Origin: Pontibacter virosus
GTDB lineage: Bacteria; Bacteroidota; Bacteroidia; Cytophagales; Hymenobacteraceae
Reading direction: 5' to 3'
Length of the DNA stretch: 64,000 nt
NCBI RefSeq assembly: GCF_003096355.1
Contig: NZ_QEKI01000008.1
Location: 104,276-168,275 of the forward strand
Shown piece after piece: positions 38,901 through 45,884 of the stretch. Position 1 is the stretch's first letter; each line of letters opens with the position of its first letter. The translations under genes and the position numbers were made by a program. The notes beneath the pieces are model-generated. The model was not told the DNA's origin, ran no database searches, and was given only the letters and a program-made list of their open reading frames with translations.

Positions 38901-39073
38901 AGCTCCCGCAATGCTAATTGAATCAAATCGATCAAATATTCAGAAAGAATCTTAGCAGCTTCTTCTTTATCTATTTCTACTTGGGCTATAAAGAACTTTT
39001 CAGCTGATAAAGTATCAATTTTGTCTTTTAGAGCAGTGGTGATAAGCTGTTCGTAAATACCTTCTTTGAGCAT
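35909..39073 (-). CDS. PLD-like nuclease/DEAH helicase, DUF3427-type
   Basis: A 1054-residue multidomain protein. An N-terminal helical region (1-140) leads to a phospholipase-D-like domain (about 140-285) with H222-x-K224 and S241-S242-N243 (RLHAKAYIFER, FIGSSNLSKSALTKG). Then comes a superfamily-2 helicase: Walker A AATGTGKT (346-353), DEAH at 448-451 in FIIIDEAHHSQAE, GLTATPDRMDG, and motif VI QLGRGLRISEG. The long C-terminus (about 730-1054) matches the DUF3427 arrangement. Proteins of this architecture sit in defence and mobile regions and are thought to cut and unwind foreign DNA. The HNH gene lies 40 bases upstream in the same direction. The AT-rich base composition differs from the neighbours, suggesting acquisition. 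Confidence 0.85.
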   Translation of the reverse strand: MLKEGIYEQLITTALKDKIDTLSAEKFFIAQVEIDKEEAAKILSEYLIDLIQLALRELKKDDLRKQVQFCNEIIQFVDEKINLEASNSLIYHEGYILTAVLSKIGKTDKQLFDDLNRKIPQTGLSVSNLFTGSNSDISIDTEIERDILSADKIYWIVSFIRWSGLRIFERALREFTNREGAELRIITTSYMGATEARALDFLSKLPNTRIKISYQTKIERLHAKAYIFERNTDFNTAFIGSSNLSKSALTKGLEWNLRVTSQENPHIIEKAKATFDHYWNSIDFEDLSIGGIAKFKEAIKNEKQRDNVVSLTNYFKINPFPFQREVLEKLKVEREIHSNFRNLVVAATGTGKTIISAFDYQRFYLAQKGKANLLFIAHRKEILEQAIASFRAVLGSGFNDFGQLWVGNHVPQDGDLQHLFVSIQTFYSQKHFFQERLSADYYDFIIIDEAHHSQAETYRIIFDLFEPKILLGLTATPDRMDGRSLLPDFNDKISAEIRLADALTLKLLSPFQYFCISDEKSVNLKNVRWEAGRYNTTDLTAVLSTKQRAALILDAVEYYLTDPFESKTLGFCSSKAHAQFMSDAFNAAGYRAVSLVSGNGNNTERATIRQRLIIGEVNFVFVVDIFNEGVDIPEIDTVMFLRPTESLTVFLQQLGRGLRISEGKECLTVLDFVSQAHVNYNFADKFRALAGKSRFNIQKEIENNFPHLPPGCNIRMEKHAKEYILDNIRSAVFNLRRLRREVASFRHYAHQELTLANFLRYHQLDIRTIYSTTTWSELKRDAGILNYEIVRYHTQIEKGLKRVVQIDSPSYLQFITNLVEHDFDYTDTDGLDNQFALMFYYDIWQKGIGEYGFTNIKEGLQAIGNYTVLKSELREIISYLRSQLEHTTKAVTLGYPLALELHARYSRDEILCAFGKTTPERAFPSQEGVINIPALNTELLLVTLNKSDKDFSPSTQYEDYAINEKIFHWQSQNKTAPESPVGISYIMHRENEKRLLLFVREEKKDAYGFTSPYYFLGPVDYVTHKGSKPMSINWELHEPMPAFLWKGAAKMAVG

Positions 39074-39113
39074 TCTCTAAGGGTTAGGCTGGGTAAGAAA
39101 ATTATGAGAAGAT

Positions 39114-40079
39114 TTAATTTTTAAATACATGCTGACGGTGCCAGGCAAGGTTTGAAGCGTTCGGGAAATGCTTTTCACCAAAAGGCAACGTTAGTGGCTT
39201 GCCTCTAAGATGCAAAAGGGCATAGTTGTTTGATAAGTCTTCTGCAATTGTATTTGAAACCAGCACTTTTAACTTTTCATCTACTGAGATAAGTCCGCGA
39301 TCAAAGGCACGGTGAAGGTTAGGACATAGGGCTAAACCATTATTGATCTTGTCGTCTTTACTGAGGCTGAAAGGAACAATATGACAAGCATCAATCATAG
39401 AAAATCCGTGATTGGAAACCAAACGCATACCTGAAATACAGCAGGTATGGTTGTAAACTTGCGGGACAAGTTTTTTGAACATCCCGCCTCGTATAAAAGC
39501 TTCTTCTTCGTCAGTTTCATTCAATGCCAAGGTATAGATGGCAGGACTCTCGTTAAGGAGATAGCTTTGCAGGTTTTGAATGTACCCACCTTGTTTAGTA
39601 TTAAGATACTCAGCTTTTGTATTGGGGAAATAGTGGTCTAGTATAGCAGTCTTCAAAATATTGCGAGACGCTGTGTCTAGAAGTAAGGTATAGAGGTCTT
39701 CAGCAAAGTAACCGAAATCCACTACTTCACTAAGGGTATGGATGCTTCTAATGTGTACCTGGAGAACTCTACCCGTTTTTGTTCTAACACTCCAAAATCC
39801 TTCGGTTGCCAAGTGATAAAAAGGCAAAGAGAAGTCAGTTGTGTGCGCTGTCCTCACCAGTAGTGCAAAAGTCTCCTTAAACTGCGCCACCAGCTCCGGT
39901 GAAATGTATATCCTGTTTTCTGAAAGCTCGCCTTTCTCAAATAACTCTATAAAAGTCAGCAACAGAACCGGTTTGTGTGGGGCTTTGCCATATTGAGTCA
40001 CGCCCTGGCGCAACTTCGTAAATTTCTTCAGGTAGATCTTGAGTGCCGGAGTGTTTGGGACGGTGCTCATCTGTTTCAT
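39114..40079 (-). CDS. HNH endonuclease
   Basis: A 321-residue protein. The N-terminal half (KYGKAPHKPVLLLTF-like segment reading QYGKAPHKPVLLLTFIEL, about residues 29-46) is typical of HNH proteins linked to restriction. The C-terminal HNH domain (about 210-270) has CCISGM, the pair DACHIVPFS with its catalytic His, NNGLALCPNLHRAFDRGLI and a Zn-type Cys/His arrangement. It is transcribed 40 bases ahead of the PLD-DEAH helicase, forming a two-gene unit. A nuclease plus helicase/PLD pair suggests restriction of incoming DNA without a methyltransferase, so the means of self-recognition is unclear. It is as AT-rich as its partner. Confidence 0.88.
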   Translation of the reverse strand: MKQMSTVPNTPALKIYLKKFTKLRQGVTQYGKAPHKPVLLLTFIELFEKGELSENRIYISPELVAQFKETFALLVRTAHTTDFSLPFYHLATEGFWSVRTKTGRVLQVHIRSIHTLSEVVDFGYFAEDLYTLLLDTASRNILKTAILDHYFPNTKAEYLNTKQGGYIQNLQSYLLNESPAIYTLALNETDEEEAFIRGGMFKKLVPQVYNHTCCISGMRLVSNHGFSMIDACHIVPFSLSKDDKINNGLALCPNLHRAFDRGLISVDEKLKVLVSNTIAEDLSNNYALLHLRGKPLTLPFGEKHFPNASNLAWHRQHVFKN

Positions 40080-40234
40080 CCCGACAATATAGCGATTTAC
40101 TGATAGACTTATATTTTAAAATTAAGTCGCTATTAGCTATCTAAAGTAAATGTTATACCTAGGAGGCTGTCCAACCGAACTGGTGCCAGCCATAAGCGAA
40201 AGCTATACTTACGTGCAATAGCAAAGAGAACTAG

Positions 40235-40275
40235 CAAAAGAGCCGCCTTCCATAACTGAAAGAGTGGCTCTTTTG
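40235..40275. terminator. Terminator-like hairpin
   Basis: CAAAAGAGCC (40235-40244) pairs perfectly with GGCTCTTTTG (40266-40275), just beyond the VOC pseudogene stop. It probably ends the SRPBCC-VOC transcript. Confidence 0.7.
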
Positions 40276-40282
40276 TATTTTG

Positions 40283-40716
40283 TTATTTCTGATCGCAGTT
40301 GAACATCCAGTGGACGCCGAATTTGTCTTCGCAACTGCCGTAGTAGTCGCCCCAGAACATATCCTGCAGTTCCTGTTCTACTTTGCCGCCTTCCGAAAGC
40401 GCCTTGAACAGGCGCTCCGTTTCTTCGCGGGAGTCGGGGTGCAGGGTGATGTACACATTGTTGCCCTTCGTTAGCCGGAAGCCCATCGATTCAGGCGCGT
40501 CCGTTCCCATGAGCAGGTGTCCGCCCAAAATCGGCAAACCGATGTTCATGATCAGGTTTTTGTCTGCTTCAGGTATAGGCGGCATGTCCTCGGAAGGAGG
40601 GATGTCGCCAAAACGGGAAATGCTCCCGATAAACTAGGTCCCGAAAACGGATTTGTAGAAAAGGAAGGCTTCCTCGGTCTGGTTCGTGATTTGAGGTAGG
40701 TGCTTACTGTTGCCAT
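40283..40716 (-). pseudogene. VOC/PhnB-like glyoxalase-fold protein, disrupted
   Basis: The open part (40585 to 40283) encodes the C-terminal 100 residues of a PhnB-like VOC protein (GLPILGGHLLMGTDAPESM, HPDSREETERLFKALSEGG, MFWGDYYGSCEDKFGVHWMF). Upstream, the minus strand still encodes the expected N-terminus in pieces. MATVSTYL from ATG 40716 is followed by a 1-base frame loss near LK, then NQTEEAFLFYKSVFGT in the shifted frame. Next comes a TAG where Glu is expected, then FIGSISRFGDIPPSED, running into the open part. One frameshift and one nonsense mutation therefore inactivate it. Sequencing error could explain one lesion but hardly both. It is downstream of the SRPBCC gene, its usual type of neighbour. 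Confidence 0.82.
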
Positions 40717-40740
40717 CGTTTTATTTTGTGGGTTAAAAGT

Positions 40741-41628
40741 TTAGGATCCGGTTTCACTTAGGGCCTTTATTTTCTGCAGCGCCTTGGGCCAGGTTTCCGA
40801 AAAGTGGGCTTCATACTCCTGGTTCGTGTCCACGTCAACGGCCAGTAGCGTTTCGCCCTGCTTTTCGGTAAAGGTATAGTTCTCCAGCGCACCCGCCCAT
40901 TCGGCTACTTCCGGTCCGCTCGTAATTTCCGTGTCGCCCTGCACCAGACCCAGGTGCTCGATGCTGATAAACTGGTTCGGAATGTTCTCCTTTATTCGGC
41001 TGACCATGCCACCGGCAACGCCCTTATCGTCCAGACCCAGAAACTGTATGTTAGCGCCTTTTTCCCAGGAGCCCTTGTAATGCGAGGTCGGGTGAAACAC
41101 GGCGGTCCAGGCCCTGTACTGCTCCGGGTCGAGCATGGTGCGGTATACCTTTTCGGCGGGCGCCTGTATGCTGATCTCGTAGTGCAGCGTGCGGGGCTTG
41201 GCAGCAGCTTCTACGTAGTTTTTAAAGTTATCCAGAATGGCCTGCCAGCCCGCCTGTTGCATCTCCACCGAATGGCTTGGGTCTGCATCAAAGATTTCCG
41301 TGACACGGGTTTCATTGCCAGCCGGCTCAAACTTGATCTCTACTTTTCGGCCGTCCTCCAGGGCGTAGGCAATGCGCTTGTGTTTCTGCACATCGGTGTA
41401 AGTGCCGTTGAAGTCAAAGCCCATGCTGCCGTCTTTGGCCTCCATTCTGGAGAGGAACGTGCCACCCACCTGCAGGTCGTTTTCTGCGCGTGGGGTATGC
41501 CAGTCATCGGAGGCATTGTTCCATCTAGTGATGTGCTGCGGATCTGTCCAGCATCGCCAGACTTTCGCAACCGGAGCCTGCACGTTTGCGCTGATGGTTA
41601 CGGACGTGGTTTTTGAAGTGTTTTCCAT
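40741..41628 (-). CDS. Tandem SRPBCC (AHSA1-like) domain protein
   Basis: A 295-residue protein with two START/Bet v1-like domains in tandem. Domain 1 (about 1-145) has VQAPVAKVWRCWTDPQHITRWNNAS and GWQAILDNFKNYVEA. Domain 2 (about 148-295) has IQAPAEKVYRTMLDPEQYRAW and the final ETWPKALQKIKALSE helix. Each is normally a separate AHSA1/YndB-type ligand-binding protein, so this is a fusion or internal duplication with different sequence in each half. No enzyme activity is implied. It is co-oriented with the disrupted VOC gene downstream (25 bases). Confidence 0.88.
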   Translation of the reverse strand: MENTSKTTSVTISANVQAPVAKVWRCWTDPQHITRWNNASDDWHTPRAENDLQVGGTFLSRMEAKDGSMGFDFNGTYTDVQKHKRIAYALEDGRKVEIKFEPAGNETRVTEIFDADPSHSVEMQQAGWQAILDNFKNYVEAAAKPRTLHYEISIQAPAEKVYRTMLDPEQYRAWTAVFHPTSHYKGSWEKGANIQFLGLDDKGVAGGMVSRIKENIPNQFISIEHLGLVQGDTEITSGPEVAEWAGALENYTFTEKQGETLLAVDVDTNQEYEAHFSETWPKALQKIKALSETGS

Positions 41629-41987
41629 AGTATTTAGCTTATTTTGAAATGATTAACTAGTGATCAGGATTGACAAAGTGCAGCATGAATGTACATATAA
41701 AAATCAAATGGAATACAGGAAGAAGCAATTGAATTCATGTTGCTGCTGCGCCAGAACCTAATAGCCCAGGCCGCTCGTCTGCCCTGCTCTGACTAGTACA
41801 ATAATAAACTGACAGGGCTGGAAGAAGGGGGTGTAAACAGACAAATGAAGGGCAATTTGCGACAAAAAAGCGAAGCCTGGTTTAGGCCCTGATGCAGGCA
41901 CTTGCCAAAGGTTATAAGCTGCATACCTGTACCCTCCAATCAAAATTTCTTATCTTAAGAAAATTTTACGACTGATCCCCTGAAACT
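41629..41987. other. Intergenic region between divergent genes
   Basis: This 359-base gap separates the SRPBCC and ppc genes. An imperfect AT-rich inverted repeat, AAAATTTCTTATC with TTAAGAAAATTTT (41940-41967), lies 20-50 bases before the ppc start and could be a regulatory site. No ORF or RNA gene is convincing. Confidence 0.35.
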
Positions 41988-44582
41988 ATGAACACACAAA
42001 GTACCCTGCGCGCCGACACCAACCTGGAAGCCTTCTCCACCCTGGTTGGCACGCGCTATGAAATGTATAACAGTCTGTTTTCGTCGCTGCCTTTCCACCG
42101 GGTGGAAAAAACAGGCGTGCTGCTCTCGCTGCTGGTACTGCATTGTGAGGACGGCTACCAGCGACAGCAGAGTCCGCAGGAGATCATCCAAAGCTTCTTT
42201 GCGCAGTACACCAACTACCGCACCGAGCAGGAGCAGCACGACCTGCTCTTCCGTTTTGTGCAGTATGCAGAACGGCAGGTGGTGCTGTTCGATGCCCTGG
42301 AAGAGGCGGCCTTCCGCGACACCCACGACATGCACGGCGCAGGCACCCTGAACCAGCTGAGCATTGCGGTGCTGCACGAGCAGGCACAGGAGCATTTGGC
42401 CCGCAAGCTGCAGGAGTTTGCGGTGCGCATGGTCCTCACGGCCCACCCTACGCAGTTTTACCCGAGCAATGTACTGGGCATCATCAACGACCTGTCGCAG
42501 GCACTTGCGACTGACAATACCTCGCAGGCGCACTCATACCTGCGGCAGCTGGGCAAAACGCCTTTCTTCAAGAAAGAGAAACCCACTCCCTATGAGGAGG
42601 CCGTCAGCCTGATCTGGTTTCTGGAGAATGTTTTTTACCGTGCTTCCGGCGACATTATTTCTTACCTGGAGGCACAGTTTCCGGGGGTAATCCGGCCGGG
42701 CTTTAAACTGATCCGGATGGGCTTCTGCCCGGGAGGGGACCGCGACGGCAATCCTTTTGTGAAAGCAGACACTACGCTGCAGGTGGCCGATGCGCTGCGG
42801 GTTGCGGCTATCAGGGCTTACTATGCAGACATACGCCTGCTCAGGCGCCGCCTGACTTTCAGGGGCGTGGAAGATCTGCTGAAGGAGTTGGAGGCCAAAC
42901 TCTACAACCACCTGTTTGTGCCCGGCTATACCCTGGATCTGAAGCAGGAGGATATTCTCACTTCACTGCGGGAGATAGGCAGGCTGCTACTGGAGGAGCA
43001 TAACAGTTTGTTTTTAAAACAAGTGGAGGCACTGATCACCAAAGTGGAGCTCTTCGGCCTGTTCTTCGCCACGCTCGACATCCGCCAGGATTCCTCTGTG
43101 CACAGCCACCTGTTTGAGGAGCTTTCGCAGCGCACCGACCTGCTGCCAAAAGACTATGCGCAGCTGCCTGATGGGGAGAAAATTGCTGCCCTGACAGGTA
43201 TAGCAGATAGTCTGCAAGACCTCGATCTGTTCTCAGACGATGAGCTGCTGCAGGACACGCTGCAAACTGTAACCGCTATCCGGACCATACAGGAGCGCAA
43301 CGGGGAGGAGGGATGCCACCGCTACATCATCAGCCACTGCACCAGTGCCCTCAATGTGCTGGAGGTCTATACCTTGTTCCGCCTGAATGGCTGGCAAGCC
43401 GAGGCCCTCACCGTAGACATCGTGCCGCTCTTCGAAACGATTACGGACCTGCGGGAGGCGGCGGCCGTTATGCGCCAGCTCTATGAAAATGAGGTATACC
43501 GGGAGCACCTGCAGCGGCGCAGCAACACCCAGACCATCATGCTCGGCTTCTCCGACGGCACCAAAGACGGCGGCTACCTGATGGCCAACTGGAGCATCTA
43601 CAAAGCCAAGGAGGCGCTCACGCAGGTGAGCCGGGAGTATGACGTGGAGGTGATCTTCTTCGACGGGCGGGGAGGTCCGCCGGCACGAGGTGGCGGCAAA
43701 ACGCAGCAGTTTTACGCCTCCATGGGCAACAACATCGCTAACAAAGAGATTCAGCTCACCATTCAGGGCCAGACGGTGAGTTCCAACTTTGGATCCGTGG
43801 ATGCAGCCCGCTTCAACCTGGAGCAGCTCCTGCATGCCGGCATCAGCAACAGTCTGTTCAACCGCAAAAAGCCCACGCTCAGTCCCGACGAAGACCAGCT
43901 GCTGCAGGAGCTCGCCGAAGTGAGCTACGACGCTTATGTCGAACTGAAGAACAATCCGGTTTTCCTGGAGTACCTCACCTATGTGAGTCCGCTGCGCTAC
44001 TACGGTGAGGCCAACATCGGGAGTCGCCCCTCGAAGCGCAAATCCGGCAAGCTCAACCTGGATGATTTGCGCGCCGTGCCCTATGTGGGCGCCTGGAGTC
44101 AGCTGAAACAGAACCTGCCGGGTTATTACGGCGTGGGCAGAGCGCTGGAGGCGTTACATGCGAAAGGGGACTGGCCCAAACTGCAGCAGCTCTACAAACA
44201 CTCGCTGTTCTTCAAAACCCTGCTCGACAACTCCGAGATGGCCATGAAGAAGTGCTTTTTTCCGGTGACGGCCTACCTGGCGGAGCATCCCACATACGGC
44301 CCGCTCTGGCAGCAGATATACGAGGAGTTTGAGCGGACGAAAAAATACGTGCTCCTGCTGGCGGGAGCCGACACACTGATGGCCGATAAACCCATGGATG
44401 AGCTCTCGATCCGGCTGCGGCAACGCATCGAGTTACCGCTCATCACGATTCAGCAGTATGCCTTGGCCCGCATCCGGAGTCTGGAAGAACAGGGGGCAAC
44501 GCCGCAAGAAAAACAGGTATACGAGAAGTTGGTGATGCGCTGCTCATTTGGTATCATCAACGCCGAGCGGAATTCGGCCTGA
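41988..44582 (+). CDS. ppc: Phosphoenolpyruvate carboxylase
   Basis: Anaplerotic enzyme that carboxylates PEP to oxaloacetate, feeding citrate synthase. The 864-residue length fits (E. coli 883). The catalytic His153 lies in VLTAHPTQ. Further motifs are MGFCPGGDRDGNPFV, LGFSDGTKDGGYLMANW and the mobile loop FFDGRGGPPARGGGKTQ, a variant of the classical FHGRGGxxGRGG. The enzyme ends ERNSA, in place of the usual RNTG, so the conserved C-terminal residues are slightly altered. ATG 41988 gives MNTQSTLRAD. It stands alone; no regulatory Ser motif is expected in bacterial forms. Confidence 0.95.
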   Translation: MNTQSTLRADTNLEAFSTLVGTRYEMYNSLFSSLPFHRVEKTGVLLSLLVLHCEDGYQRQQSPQEIIQSFFAQYTNYRTEQEQHDLLFRFVQYAERQVVLFDALEEAAFRDTHDMHGAGTLNQLSIAVLHEQAQEHLARKLQEFAVRMVLTAHPTQFYPSNVLGIINDLSQALATDNTSQAHSYLRQLGKTPFFKKEKPTPYEEAVSLIWFLENVFYRASGDIISYLEAQFPGVIRPGFKLIRMGFCPGGDRDGNPFVKADTTLQVADALRVAAIRAYYADIRLLRRRLTFRGVEDLLKELEAKLYNHLFVPGYTLDLKQEDILTSLREIGRLLLEEHNSLFLKQVEALITKVELFGLFFATLDIRQDSSVHSHLFEELSQRTDLLPKDYAQLPDGEKIAALTGIADSLQDLDLFSDDELLQDTLQTVTAIRTIQERNGEEGCHRYIISHCTSALNVLEVYTLFRLNGWQAEALTVDIVPLFETITDLREAAAVMRQLYENEVYREHLQRRSNTQTIMLGFSDGTKDGGYLMANWSIYKAKEALTQVSREYDVEVIFFDGRGGPPARGGGKTQQFYASMGNNIANKEIQLTIQGQTVSSNFGSVDAARFNLEQLLHAGISNSLFNRKKPTLSPDEDQLLQELAEVSYDAYVELKNNPVFLEYLTYVSPLRYYGEANIGSRPSKRKSGKLNLDDLRAVPYVGAWSQLKQNLPGYYGVGRALEALHAKGDWPKLQQLYKHSLFFKTLLDNSEMAMKKCFFPVTAYLAEHPTYGPLWQQIYEEFERTKKYVLLLAGADTLMADKPMDELSIRLRQRIELPLITIQQYALARIRSLEEQGATPQEKQVYEKLVMRCSFGIINAERNSA

Positions 44583-44686
44583 TTATACCTGGATGGACGC
44601 CCACTGCTGGCCGCCAAGGAAAGTGGGGAGTACGGGTCTTTTCCCTTTTAGGGGAATACTGCCGCCGGGTGACTTCACATTAGCGA

Positions 44687-45241
44687 TCAGACACGGCTGA
44701 TCTTGCTCCCCATGCGCACATCAAACTCTGCCTCTGAGCTCGTACCCGTCAGGTCGAGGGCCTTTAGTGAGAGGCGGGCGCAGGCGTCGGCATCGGAAGC
44801 GGCGCGGTGATGCAGAAAATCAATGCGGTGCATGTTGCAGAGTGTTTTGAGGTCGTACTTGTGCATCCCTTTCCAGATGTTCTTCGAAAACTTCAAGCTG
44901 CAGGTATAGCGTGCCTCCGGCAGCGGAATGCCATAGGTGATGAGTGTTTTGCGCAGCACGCTCATGTCGAAACTAGCGTTGTGGGCGATCAGCAACTGGT
45001 TTTCGAGGTAGGGTTTCAGCTGCGGCCAGAGCTCTGCGAAATCAGGCTGGTCCTTTACGTCAGCGGGCCGGATACCGTGCACGGCGATGTTAAAGGAATT
45101 GAAGTTCGGGTAATACAAAGGCTTGATCAGCCAGGAACGCGTCTCGACGATGCGCCTGTCTCGTACCACGGTTATACCTATCTCACAGGGGCTGTCACGT
45201 TGCGGTGTGGCCGTTTCGAAATCAAGCGAAATAAAATCCAT
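44687..45241 (-). CDS. DnaQ-like 3'-5' exonuclease
   Basis: A 184-residue DEDDh exonuclease. ExoI is D7/E9 in SLDFETA, ExoII is in LLIAHNASFDMSVL, and ExoIII has the HRAASDADACARL block with the catalytic His and Asp. It resembles the stand-alone epsilon-like or RNase T-type exonucleases of Bacteroidota rather than a polymerase subunit. I chose ATG 45241 (MDFISLDFE), since the 13 extra residues of the longer frame come before the first catalytic strand and look non-coding. It is monocistronic and convergent with ppc. Confidence 0.88.
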   Translation of the reverse strand: MDFISLDFETATPQRDSPCEIGITVVRDRRIVETRSWLIKPLYYPNFNSFNIAVHGIRPADVKDQPDFAELWPQLKPYLENQLLIAHNASFDMSVLRKTLITYGIPLPEARYTCSLKFSKNIWKGMHKYDLKTLCNMHRIDFLHHRAASDADACARLSLKALDLTGTSSEAEFDVRMGSKISRV

Positions 45242-45527
45242 CAGGCGACTAAGTTTAAAATGCAGGGTAAAGAAAAGCAAAGGTGCAATTTAGTCAATTT
45301 GCCTGTACTATGCTTAAGCGCTGCTCAGGTGGGTGCAAATACAGCCTTTGAACACCAGGTAAAACAACAGTGATGATGGATTCCGAAAACTATCTCTTTG
45401 AGGACAAGTCAGAACGGGAGTTCGAAACTTGCGACCATAGGTCAGTAGGGGTGTCATGTTCGGAGTTAAAATGCCAGTAGTAGACCGATATACAATTTTA
45501 CGCAGCTTTAAACACCGCTCCCGCTCC

Positions 45528-45740
45528 TCTCAAGGGCAGGGCCGTTTCATTCTCTCTTTTTGTCATCCTGTAAGGATCTTGGTAAAGAGGGCCCCTACCC
45601 CCGCAAGTAGGATCGGCTTAACCTCCGGGGGTAGGTGCCCTCTATTTCAACCAAGTTTCTTAACAGAATGACAACATGTTTCTTTGCCTGATTTCTTAGA
45701 ATGAAACAGCCCTCCCGGGGGTAGGGCCCCTCTATTGGGA
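45528..45740. repeat. Dispersed intergenic repeat, copy 3 (partial)
   Basis: Within the 640-base gap between the exonuclease and the GH92 gene, this stretch repeats TTTTTGTCATCCTGTAAGGA followed by TCTTGGT, AAAGAGGGCCCCTACCCCCG, TTAACCTCCGGGGGTAGG and a TTTCAACCAAG block with a nearby AATGACA. These match modules of the copies at 22993, 27180 and 48585, with parts inverted. The remaining sequence up to 45884 shows only a weak TAACTTTA before the GH92 gene. Confidence 0.6.
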
Positions 45741-45884
45741 TTCGGATTGATAAATCCGAATCCGCACTTCTGGTAGATTCAACCGAATCAGCTATTCTGG
45801 CAAAGCAAGGGGCTATATTTTAAAAATAAACCATAACTTTAAACACGTCATCTTAACCTGATTTCCGAACAGACAGTCCACTCT

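Noticed and set aside
35909..40079. DISARM or a classical type I/III restriction system
   Set aside because: No methyltransferase, specificity subunit or DUF1998 component accompanies the helicase and HNH genes.
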